Below, in pieces: positions 22,898 to 33,900 of a stretch of 64,000 nt of DNA. Source of the stretch: Mytilus edulis (lineage: Eukaryota > Mollusca > Bivalvia > Mytilida > Mytilidae); the NCBI RefSeq assembly GCF_963676685.1, contig NC_092348.1, forward strand, positions 19,319,386-19,383,385. The letters are read 5' to 3'. The position numbers and the translations under genes are program-made. Position 1 is the first letter of the stretch; every line of letters starts with the position of its first letter. The notes under the pieces were generated by a model. The model worked only from the letters and a program-made list of their open reading frames with translations, was not told the origin of the DNA and made no database searches.

Positions 22898-24139
22898 ATG
22901 TCTTGTCCGTAGACATGCATTCCCTAGTAAACTGGAAGCATAATTACATTAATGTTGCATTGCTAAGTTCCTGTTCTTTTGTAGATATGAAAACACTACT
23001 AACATTTTTTCTACCATCTATTAATAGAGGGAAAAAATCAAAAATATGTCAGAATGTCTTGTCCGTAGACACATGTCTTGTCCGTAGACATGTCTTTTTA
23101 TCAATATTGCTTGGCTTTATGGGTCTTAATTAGTCCTATGTGTTGTTTAAACTTAGAAATATCTTATTATTTATTATTAATTATTTATTTTTTTAATAAA
23201 TAAATGGTAATTTAAGTGTTCTCATATTTTGTAAAATTACTTTACAGGAGTGGATTTTAAAAAGTGTCAGATTATCAGTCATAAAAAGCATACCTTATTT
23301 TACTTCAATATTGTTTATTCCAGTTGATGCATACCTTAAAGATTAACTAAATCAAATGAAGAAAAAGTATTTCTCTCTCTCTAACTTTATCTTTTGCATT
23401 TCAGTATTAACAGCAGATGAGGATCGAAGTATCTACGGACAAGACACTTGTACATAGCAAGTATTAAATTCAATTATTTGTCTGCTATGGAACTTAAATC
23501 TTATTTATAGGTGATGAAAGTTATCTATTCAAATTAAAACTCAGTATTTTCAACATAAATATAGTCACAATTAATTCTAACAGATTTTTTTTTAACTGAA
23601 ATTGTCTTGTCCGTAGACATTACCAAAATATATTTGTATCCAATTTCCTTGAGTTCAGCCTAATTTGATAAGTAAAATGTATGTTATTTTTTCAAGAGAA
23701 CACATTCAACTATGTCAAAATTGAGTTTTAATAATAGTTTGATTGTTTTAAACAGTCAGATATATGGATTTCAGTTAAAAGAATGTGTCTTCATTTTGGC
23801 TTAATCAATAAATTATTGAGATATGTAAAGAATTATGGGTACATTTTTATATTTTCCAAAATTTAAAAAACACAGCTTAAAATTTAATTAGTAACTTTTA
23901 ATCTTAACTTTAACAATCATCTTTGCTAGCATTTAATTGAATATCAATAAAATGTCTTGTCCGTAGACATTATCAAAATGTATTTGTTTCCATTTTCCTC
24001 GAAGTTAAGCATCATTTGATAGATAAACCTGATAAAATGTATGGTTTTTTTTCTTCAAGAGAACACTTTCAGCTATATCAAAATTAGGTTTTAATAATGC
24101 ATTTCATTAAATATGAATACAATGTCTTGTCCGTAGACA
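22898..24139. repeat. Seven-copy cluster of TGTCTTGTCCGTAGACA
   Basis: Copies at 22899-22915, 23055-23071, 23074-23090, 23430-23446 (inverted, one mismatch), 23603-23619, 23953-23969 and 24123-24139. The motif has 5-bp palindromic ends (TGTCT/AGACA) around TGTCCGT. Sequence between copies is unlike except for the two longer repeats, so the 17-mer itself is conserved. Confidence 0.9.
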
Positions 24140-24554
24140 AAACATATAAATTGTATTGCTAAGTTTGATTGTTTATTGTAAGAATATGCATCAAGTTATT
24201 TTAATGTTCTATACATCAAAAGAAAGGGTTTTTTTTTGAAGTTTTGTTATTTATAGATAATTTTAGTTACAGTTTTATCAGATAAGATTAATGATCAAAG
24301 AAAGCTACTGCTGTTTGAAATAACTGTGAGTTAAACATGTTCTTGTCATTTTTTTTTTCAATTAAAATGTTTGATATTCAATAATTCTAAACATATTTTG
24401 TTGTCTTTGTCATTGACCAAAAATCTGACACTGGTGACCATGTCTTGAAGCCAACCATTAAAGAAAATTATACAGTTTTTAAACACCATTTATTTAATAA
24501 AAATATTAAATATTTCTTCCAAAAACTGCATGTAATTATATAAATGCTTCCAGT

Positions 24555-24600
24555 GTTAGCCCATGGAAGTAATATTTAAATATTACTTCCATGGTTAGCC
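24555..24600. mobile_element. 32-bp perfect palindrome insertion with 7-bp TSD
   Basis: The arm CATGGAAGTAATATTT is followed by its exact inverse (24562-24593) and the whole is flanked by GTTAGCC on each side (24555-24561, 24594-24600). Differs from the 18090 copy by one central base. Confidence 0.8.
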
Positions 24601-24736
24601 TAACGATGACATTTTTCATAATTTAAACCATTTTTGAACCAAAATATCTGACAAAAGAGTTTTTCCCTGAAGTGATACTCATTTTTGACTTCATGTGAAA
24701 CACAAAATGCACATCTGATCTTGGCTAGGCTGTCAG

Positions 24737-25145
24737 GTTTTAAACAAAAATCCAACGAAGACTACATCAACTGAATGTGAAGTTGTTTCGAGGACAGCGT
24801 ACATCAACCAAGACAAACAGAGTTAAAACAGCTTAGGTGGAGAGTTAAATTGTCTCATTGGCATTCATAGATACCACATCTTCGAAGTTATATTCATCAT
24901 GTTGCAGCATTGGAGAACAATTCCGTTTTTATGTTACATTAGGAGTGGATAGGAGCAAAATGTGTATGTAAAATAGTTAACTGTACTGATGATGTGATTA
25001 TTTATGTTTATTTGATAATTGTATATCAGTAGAATTAGATTATATTCATGCCAAGAAATCCTCGCTAAAAATTCCGGTCGACCTTCAACGGCAGTCATTA
25101 GTAGTTAAAGATTTAATTTCATTCGAGAAATTAATTTATGACCTT
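24737..25145. other. Mostly unassigned; family A fragment
   Basis: Contains a short inverted family A piece at about 24832-24882 (GTGGAGAGTTAAATTGTCTC, ACCACATCTTC). Otherwise nothing recognised. Confidence 0.5.
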
Positions 25146-25151
25146 CATGTA

Positions 25152-26999
25152 TATGAGGCGCTGTTTTACTTTTTATTACTTATCAGGAATTCGATTTCTT
25201 GATATCAAGAAATAAAGCATATTTTCTGATATCTTAAATTCGAATTCCTGATATCAAAAAATCATTTTTTGATATCAGGAAATCGATTTTTTTATATCAG
25301 AAATTCGAATTTTTGAGATCAGAAAATATGAATCTTTTTTTGATATCAAATAATCATTTTCTGATATCAGAAAATAAGAAATAAATGAATAAATGAAGGC
25401 TCCCTGTGTTTCAATAAAAGCATTCAAGCTCACCCATGAGCCCAAACATAAGGAAATATGTGAAATAATGTTTCTGGAATGTAACGCTACACGATGTTTG
25501 TCATTTTATTTATGGCAGTTTCTGACTCCATTGTTACAAAAACAAAATGCTTATACATTTCAAGTTTAAAAACATGATTTAGACCTCAAAGTCTTTAGAA
25601 AACTTCTATTTAATAACAATATTTGATTAAAAAACATGTACACTAAAAGTTTAATCTTCTAATCGAAACTGAACGATTACTGATTCAACTACTCTTAGAT
25701 CTGCATGATTTTTATTTTATTAGTTTTTGGTGGCCTTGGGCTAGCTGTCAGATAACTGCAAGTACTCGCAGATCTGTTCCTAGTGTCTTTTTGTTGTCGG
25801 GATGTCCACTTGTATATTTGTCCATCTGATTAGTTAAGCCTTTTTCAACTGATTTTTATAGTCAGTTCTGATGTTGTACTGCTATACCACTGTCCCAGGT
25901 TAGGGGGAGGGTTGGGATCCCACTAACATGTTTAACTCCGCCACATTATTTATGTATGTGCCTGTCCCAAGTCAGGAGCCTGTAATTCATTGGTTGTCGT
26001 TTGTTTATGTGTTTCATATTTGTTTTTCGTTCATTTTTTTAATAAGGCCGTTAGTTTTCTCGTTTGAATTGTTTTACATTGTCATATCGGGGCCTTTTAT
26101 AGCTGACTAATATGCTGTATGGGCTTTGCTCATTTTTGAAGGCCGTACGGTTCAAGCTATAGTTGTTAATGTTTGTGTCATTTTGGTTTCTTGTGGACAG
26201 TTGTCTCATTGGTAATCGTACCACATCTTCTTTTTTTATAGGTACGAAATTCGAGTCCGATGCACTACAAGACAATATATTGAAGATTTTTGAAATTATT
26301 ATAAAATATTACATAGTATTTACTTTTGCGTAGATTAATCCCAATCAAAGGAATTAGTCGACCTAAGAATGAACTTAATACTGGAAAATGTTGACTATAA
26401 ACCTTAAAATAATTAAAATGTGAGATACACAAACGTACAAAACTTCTAATGACTAATGAAGCCACACTGTAATATTCTTTAATTCCTTAAACAAGACCGA
26501 AACACTATAAACAATGTTAGGGCTCATGGGTGCGTTCGGAAGCTTTTATTGAGACACAGGGGGCAATCATTGATATTTTTCTTATTTTCTTATCATTTCT
26601 TGATATCAGGAATTCGAATTTTTGATATCAAAAAATCATTTACTGATATCAGAAAATGTATTTCTTGATATCAAATAATCGTCAGTAATATTTGATATCA
26701 GAAAATCAATTTTTGGATATCAGAAAATGGATTTCTTGATATAAAAAAATCGAATTATTGATATCAAGAAATAAAGATTATTTTCTGATATCAAGAAATC
26801 GAATTCCTGATATCAAAAAATGGATTTCTTGATATCAAAAAATTGAATTCCTGATATCAAGAAATAATTTTTGATATCAAAATATATTTTCTGATATCAA
26901 AAATTCAATTTTTTGATATCAGGAATTCAATTTTTTGATATCAAGAAATATTTTTTGACATCAGAAAATGAGGAATAAATAGTAAAACGGCGCCTCATA
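25152..26999. mobile_element. 1.85-kb element with minisatellite inverted arms, TSD CATGTA
   Basis: Ends TATGAGGCGCTGTTTTACT and (inverted) TATGAGGCGCCGTTTTACT, flanked by CATGTA on both sides (25146-25151, 27000-27005). Inside each end lies an array of irregular 20-23-bp units centred on TGATATCA (25195-25375, about 8 units; 26590-26965, about 17 units), then a second inverted block: TCCCTGTGTTTCAATAAAAG...CACCCATGAGCCC at 25401-25446, inverted at 26518-26565. The core contains a family A copy and no transposase. So the inverted arms are about 300 and 490 bp, differing in minisatellite copy number. Confidence 0.85.
25840..26240 (-). repeat. Family A, long copy
   Basis: Same extended structure as 15718-16130, inserted in the core of the minisatellite-armed element. 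A 74-codon minus-strand ORF at 26051-26275 is repeat-derived. Confidence 0.85.
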
Positions 27000-27035
27000 C
27001 ATGTACGTGTCGCTTAGAACACGGCCATATACCAA

Positions 27036-27329
27036 ATGGTCAATATTAATCATCCATGTAATTTGCTCTATGGGGTGTTTGCAGAATTTCAATGGAGGCA
27101 ATTTCTTGGCATGGTTCAACAACAAATCATCAAAATGACACACTGGTATTTCTGGTTTTGGACATTTCTGTATCTTCTGACATACTTTGGAAATTTACTA
27201 CCGCGGCATGACTATTTGTTGAAGTGGCTTATTATTTTTTCGTTAAGTAGTCCTATCAAAATTATCAGCGATGCATGGTTAACATGGTTAACTGGATACC
27301 ATAAAAAGAAGAAGTCTTCTTCTGACTGA
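27036..27329 (+). CDS. Small hydrophobic ORF, possible last exon
   Basis: 97-codon ORF. From residue 35 it reads MTHWYFWFWTFLYLLTYFGN, a strong membrane helix, then LLKWLIIFSLSSPIKII, a second hydrophobic stretch, and a basic C-terminus GYHKKKKSSSD. A good splice acceptor (TTTGCAG at 27078-27084) precedes the stretch, so 27085-27329 may be a final exon rather than the ORF from 27036. A diverged copy of about 110 bp of it (27115-27225) lies at 27920-28025. Unknown family; it could be a short membrane peptide gene or chance. Confidence 0.35.
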   Translation: MVNINHPCNLLYGVFAEFQWRQFLGMVQQQIIKMTHWYFWFWTFLYLLTYFGNLLPRHDYLLKWLIIFSLSSPIKIISDAWLTWLTGYHKKKKSSSD

Positions 27330-27477
27330 GATATTAAAATCGCCATCAATTGTATTACTTTGTAACTATTAATTAAACTTAGTTAAAATTTTACAACATG
27401 CACCTTTTTTATAATTCTTATCTTGGACGGTAAAATATTTCCAATATATATAGACAATATATTTTTATGACGGTTTG

Positions 27478-27566
27478 TATCACACAACTTCATCCCGGCC
27501 CGGTGTATCATATCATATGATATATATGATATATGATACACCGGGCCGGGATGAAGTTGTGTGATA
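27478..27566. mobile_element. 89-bp palindrome with 36-bp perfect arms
   Basis: TATCACACAACTTCATCCCG... on the left pairs with its exact inverse on the right; the loop of 17 bases is itself TA-rich. The ends can be read as TA target plus TCACACAACTTC TIRs, i.e. a mariner-type mini-MITE. Confidence 0.8.
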
Positions 27567-27779
27567 TAAACATGCAACATGTAAATGGTCGTCAAAGAAC
27601 TTAGAACATAAAGTGTAATTAATTGAATTTTTCTTTAAATTCATTGTTTTAATAATACATGAACTTTCTTGCCGCTCAAATTTTCTTCTTGTTGCTAATA
27701 TTATTTCTTCTGGTCGCTTCGGGTCGCTTAATTCTTCTTGTCCCTAATTAGTGGGACCGAACAAAAAAATATCACAATT

Positions 27780-27936
27780 TCCGTTGTAGGTGGCGCTACA
27801 TAACGCTACACTGACGACTTCCGTCTTGAATATTTTTGCTTGGCGTCTTACATTAATCTAAATTAATCGACGTCTACATTGTTTTATTATAATGATAACA
27901 ACCAGTTTTTAATCGTACAACATCAAATCATCAAAA
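27780..27936 (+). promoter_or_regulatory. Probable SNRPB promoter and 5' UTR
   Basis: A locally GC-richer stretch with GACGACTTCCGTCTTG (ETS-like ACTTCCG) at about 27813-27828 and no TATA box, as expected for a housekeeping gene. It ends at the candidate start ATG at 27937. Confidence 0.35.
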
Positions 27937-30900
27937 TGACACAGGTATTTCTTGTTATGCATATTTCTGTTACTTCTGACATACTTTGGAAATTTACTAC
28001 CGGCATGACTATTTGTTATGGCGGCTAATTTGTTTTCGTTTTTTTAAAAGTCCTTTTTCAGATGTATGTTTTGTTAGACAGTTTAAAATGTTACTCATAT
28101 CGAAAATAGTGTACGTCTATTGTGTTACTCTGATACGTTCAATAAAGATTATGCAGTGGTAACAAATCACAGACGCTTTGACACAAGGAACCCCTGTTTG
28201 TGTTGAGTTGACCTTATCCTTCAGTAATTGTTAACCCCGCTCGTAAAACTGGAGGCTTCTACATTGACTATAAGTAGATTATTAGCCAAAATAGTTTAAA
28301 CAAAATTGAACAAATTAGCAAACTGCTGATGTCAAGTGCACACTACCACTGGTTTATCTTGCTCTGAACTCTTGTGTTGGTGCAGTTGCTTCTGTGTCTG
28401 GCAGGTGGAACCAGTCTTTTATATTGCTGAAAACTCCCTTTGTTGCTCTGAACTGTTGTCACTTTTGCCGCTCCTTGTTCTACCTTCCTCGGCCTTGAGT
28501 GTGTTGTAGATTTTAGATAGCTGAATGGTTCTGTACCTTGTTGAGGGCTTTGAAAACACTTGATTGAAAAATTTCTAGAACAGATAAATCAAATAAATTT
28601 GTTTTTAGGGTTCCTATCAGAAGAGTAGACTGTCATGATTTTAGGACACCTTTTGTTCATGTCTTGTAAGAATAATTAAGCTAAGAATTAAGTACCCTCC
28701 GGACTCCAGAGGTGAGCAACAAAAATTGTGGTTAATGTTCAGCAGCATGTTTTAATGTGTGTTTCAGTAGATAGTGCCATAAAAAATAGCTGCCTACTCG
28801 AAATCTTTTAGTGGCATAAAGACTAAAAAACATCTGACACTTCTATTATTTTTTCTTTGCTGAAAAAAATATTCGAAAATGTCTACCTACCTACCTACTC
28901 ACTCTCTCTGCCAGTAACCTGAAAATTTCCATGTTTTCATTATCTCACAACAATATATTTATTTACACTATTTTCAAGAAGGATCATTTATCGAAACATA
29001 TTTATATGGCTGTTTTACTTTGTAGACTGTAGGGAGGAGTTCTAAGATGTTGCAGCATGTCAACTACAGGATGCGATGCACCCTGCAGGACGGCCGTACA
29101 TTTATAGGAACCTTCAAAGCTTTTGACAAGCACATGAACTTAATATTAGGAGACTGTGATGAGTTCCGTAAAATCAAACCAAAAAGCTCTAAAGGAAGTG
29201 ATAAAGAAGAGAAGAGAGTTTTAGGCTTGGTATTGTTACGTGGAGAACATCTGGTTTCCATGACCGTTGAAGGGCCCCCTCCTGCAGAGGTAAAATATAA
29301 ATTTATTTATCACTGTGGAACAAATATATAAGTAGTAACATCTGAGTAAAGGGAGATGTGGGGAATACACCATGTCAGAGACATACATGTACATGTACAA
29401 AAAACTAGGAGACCTGCATACAAGTTTAGAAGCAGGATGTCAAATTTGAAAATACATTAAAAGTTCTGTGCATCACAATTTTACTTGAAGAAAAAAAGAG
29501 ATATTTATGCAAATAGCCATAAATGTAGGTACTTTGAGTTAGTAATTAAATGTACAAATTGTTTAAAGACATGTCACAGAGTTACCGGAATATATAAATA
29601 GTATAAAATGTAGTGACAGTCATCAATGTCAGGGATCTCCATGGATGAAAATTGAACCATGGAGGAACTTTCACCATTACAAACCTTGTCTACGCTGTAC
29701 AGTGTAGCGCGATCGGAAGTATTTTATCCCTCCATACAAGGAATGGTGAAAATGCTAATTCATTGCTTATTTAAATTATATTTATTTGAATTTTCATTAT
29801 AGAATAAGAAGTATCAATATTTTCTTTATTGCCGTTTTTAACCATTCAAATGCCAAGTCATCATGGCCCCCCCTTAGTCGAGAATGACCAAAAGCTTTCA
29901 TGAAGGTCCCCATGCAGATTTCTTTTATTTTTGGTAATTGTTATGGGGGTTAAAAATCATCTAATGTGGAGCTTATTTTTCGTGGACACTGTCAAATTCA
30001 GAGCCCATTACCGGTATGGCTGATTTGCAGCAACAACAAAACAATTCGTACGGGTTATGTAAAAGGTTAAAGAGATTTGTAAAGCAAACGTCGACAAATG
30101 AAAAGGTTTTTAATGACTATCTGGAAAAATTGATGCTGTGCAACATGCATCTTTCGAGTCTGAATAGAAACCGGAAACGCGGATGTATCAATTTGATTGT
30201 AATATACGAAATGAATTCGGAATTTAGATACGATATTTCTTTACAGGAAATATTTAAGTTTTTACTTTTAAACTTTTAAAGTAATTCTAAATTATCGTTA
30301 CAGCAGTACTCGAGTTATTTACGATGAAATAATATTTACTGTTTTGCGTCTTATTTTGTACTTCTTAAAAAAGGGGGATGCTGATTGCGTAAGTCAAAAT
30401 AAAGCACGTGTTCGACTTGTTAAACTGTTTTCTTTGTAACTGGATTAATTTATTAATTTATTTATTTAATCTAAATGATCATAATCATTTGCTGAAACTT
30501 AGTTGATTACTTCGACAAATGGATCGTCTATCCTCAGATAGTATTCTCCTGTTTGGTTTGTTGATCTACCTGTACAAGCTCAGGTACAAGTAATTAGCGA
30601 TCTTAATCCGGATATCCCTCAGGCGTTAGAACTGTATTGGATTATAACATAAAAAGCCTAAGGGTTATGCAATTACATGCATTTGATTATAATTGATAAA
30701 AAAAATGGCGTCGGGCTACAAAAAACGATGAAGTTTTGAACGATGGCGGAAGACAATTTAACGATGGCGCGAGTCATTTGACGATGGCGCAAGACATTTG
30801 AACGATGGCGGGGCTCCATCGTTAAACAGGCCATGGAGATCCCTGAATGTTATTGACATTGTAAGCAATCAGCTTATTTGAAAATCTGTAAAAAAATTGC

Positions 30901-33900
30901 AAGATTTAAATTTTTATTCTATTTACAGGAGGGTATCGCAAGAGTTCCTTTATCAGGAGCAGGCCCTGGTCAAGGTATGGGTAGAGCAGCTGGACGTGGC
31001 CTTGGTCCAGGAGGTGGTGGTGGACCAGGATTACAGGGTCCAGCTAGAGGGGTTGGTGGTCCATCCTATCAGAGTATGCAGCCAGGTGGACGAGGAGGTA
31101 AATTATTGCTTACAAGGGCATATAAATAGGTTGAATGATTGAGTGTAGGCACATGTGTAAAATAACACTTTCATAACTCAAAAGCATGATCGAAAGGTCA
31201 TATAATTTTTTATATTGAATTATCTTGTTTGCTTTAGTGGTCCAATTGCATGCAGCTGTCAACAAAATTAAATGAAATGGAAAAAAGAATGATAAAAAGT
31301 TGTAAGGACAAACTTGTACCACACTTAAGGGTAAATTTGTGATCCTTTTTAGGAGTACAAGTATGTTTGATAATCAACCTGCCATGCACTGTACATGTTC
31401 TTTAAGTTATTAAAAACATATACTGGTTTGATACACAAACAGTTGCATTTGATATATTGAGGATAAAACCTTTGTTTACACACTGTTGTTGACTTGGCTC
31501 TAGGGCGATGTTTCACTAACAGATAATTAACCCTTTCGCCGATGAGTACCGGTTTACCGGGATTCACGCTTCAGACAACTGACGACGAGTCCCGTTTTAC
31601 CGGGATCCGAATACATCTTTTATGTTTCCCGCTCAAAACAGTGCAAACATGAGTTATCTTTCTTTGATGAATACCCAGATGAAAGTGTAAACATAGCGCT
31701 TCCGTTTGTTGAAAACCGTGTCAAAATCTGACGAAATTTACGGAATTTACGAGAATTTGAAATGAGGGAACATTTTTTTTGAAAGAATATGGAAGAATTG
31801 AAGCCAAACTAGTATACTTTTTTGACATAAAATGTCGTTTTATGAACAAAACACTTGAAATGGACATCGTTCAGTGTGAGGAATTTGTACAGCCTCATAA
31901 AATTTTTAAAAAGTTTGCCGTTTTGGGTTAAAAAATTACGATTTGGGGTCAAAGAGCAGAATTTTGAGAATTTCACCTAGATAATGCCGAAAATTTGAAA
32001 ATTTGAATATTTTATGAGGAAAAAATTATCAAAACATGAATAAAACTGTGAACATGGTGTTAGTGAATGAAATAAATACACAAATAACTACAAACAAGTT
32101 TTTATTGACATTTATTATGAAAATCTCCCACTTGAGCAATAGTAGCCAGGGAAGCCATCATCTCAGAGTAGCTTCTGTCTGGGCAGCAATCGGTGAAAGG
32201 GTTAATGTAAAAATGTCATTATTGAGTCCATAATTGTTCCTATAAACTAGATGGAAATAATATATTGACTTCTTGGAGTTTCTACTACCATGACTACGTT
32301 ATTTCTATTCATTTTGTGTAAACTTGAACATTATAATTACTTTTTACTTGTTATCTTTCAGGACCTCCTCGAGGACCTCCCGGCGGTGGATACAGAGGTG
32401 GTGGTGGTGGTGGAATGAGAGGAGGATACAGAGGTAATCATTGTCCAGAGCTCCAGATAAGCTGCGTATTTGCGTGATCACGCAATAAAAATAATTGAAA
32501 CCCAATGCAATTGCCCATTGCAGAGTTCTAAAACCAAATTCATGCAAAGAAAAACTCAATAATTTGTTAAAACCATGAGTTCTTCACGCTTTTAGTTGCT
32601 ATCGTGTGGGTTATTTACCCTTATCTATTACATAGTCGTCGCGTAGATCTAATTTTGTAATATTAAAAATCGGAAATGTCCTTTCGTTCTAAAAATAGAT
32701 TGTTGAAAGGGTCCCTGTTGCAATGGGCCATTCCAGTAAATATCTGCTAAAGGGGGATGGATGGTCCTTTCTGAGGGGTGTGAAATTTTGGGTTTTTTCA
32801 TCTGACATGTACACTTATAGTACGCAAAAATTTCTGAGGGTCTTGCAGCAGTAAATAATTAAAAATAATTACATCTTAGGGGTTACAAAAAATGCCTATT
32901 TCAGATCTTAGGGGTGCTTTGGAATGTAGACAGTTTTGTATCATGCATTATCTGGTATTGTATTTAAAATTCTGATGGGTACAATCCTTGCAGTAAAAAA
33001 TTCTGATAGGTCAATTTTTCCAATAAAAACCCATCCACCAAATATGAACAGAAACTCTACATCTGATAGGTCTTAATTTATAGATCTGATAGGTAGTTTT
33101 TCATGATTTTTTTTCCTGATAGGTATGAAAACAAATCTCCCCATCCATCCCCACCTGTCAGAAATTAACTGGAATGGCCCAATGTTCCGTTGCTAAAAGG
33201 TACACGTGGTGAGGAAAACATTTCGATCTTCTCTGTCTTTATCCAATTAGCGTAAGCCATGTCGTCATAATTCTTTCCGTACTTCTCAGGATTTAACATA
33301 ACACTTAGCAATGAACTAAAACGAAAGTAAATTTCCGGTAAAAACATTGAATAGAAGCATGTTTTAGTTTCCTTTTGAGAGGATTATGATGATAACAAGA
33401 CTCAGCTAGTGTTGTCAGGAAGCGTCCCTAGAACACACAGGATCGTGCAATGGCGCGTCCAGGCGTGTTTGCGTGACTTAACAATAACAGGGTTAGAACT
33501 CGTCAACACAGTTGAACACAAAAGGCCAAATCACTTATATGAAGTTCTAATAAGACTTGTCCCTTGTAAGGGACAAGTAAATCCAGATTTATGTAAATAA
33601 AATTAGACAAAAACATTGTTTATTTTTAGTTCGAGTATTTATAGTATATATTTCATTTTAGTTGATGAGTGAACACAAACATTCAATATTGTGTAAATGA
33701 AAAAAAAACAATACATTAAGAAGCTTGGTGGTGAAAACCCCAATTTGATATTTGCTTGAGGGGTGACTTGGAATTAATAATGCAATTGAAAAACTATTTC
33801 ACTCAATTAAATAAAAAATGGAGGGGTAAAAACCCCAATTTGTGAATTCTTATCTGGAGCTCTGATTGTCATTTATTTGTTTCTTTACTTGCCAATTCAA

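Larger units (their letters stand above)
22287..24736. mobile_element. 2.45-kb TIR-bounded element carrying a 17-bp motif cluster
   Basis: TGACGGCCTAGCCAAGATCA at the left and, inverted, TGACAGCCTAGCCAAGATCA at the right; identity continues as GATGT(A/G)CATTT for about 31 bp with two mismatches. I could not find a convincing TSD. No transposase ORF. The interior carries seven copies of a 17-bp motif, and two of them sit in longer direct repeats (23600-23740 and 23950-24095 share 'ccgtagacatta(c/t)caaaat' and 'tcaagagaacac'). A palindromic micro-insertion lies near its right end. Confidence 0.7.

Noticed and set aside
22898-24139. CRISPR-like array of a 17-bp repeat
   Set aside because: Spacing is irregular (2 to 360 bp), one copy is inverted, and the genome is clearly eukaryotic.
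26051-26275. 74-codon minus-strand ORF
   Set aside because: Repeat-derived: the same peptide style arises from every family A copy.
30016-30279. 87-codon ORF as an independent gene in SNRPB intron 2
   Set aside because: It lies inside the TIR-bounded element at 29630-30845 and has no recognisable domain, so it is noted only as part of that element.
30897-31142. Second ORF overlapping SNRPB exon 3
   Set aside because: It is the alternative frame of a certain coding exon.
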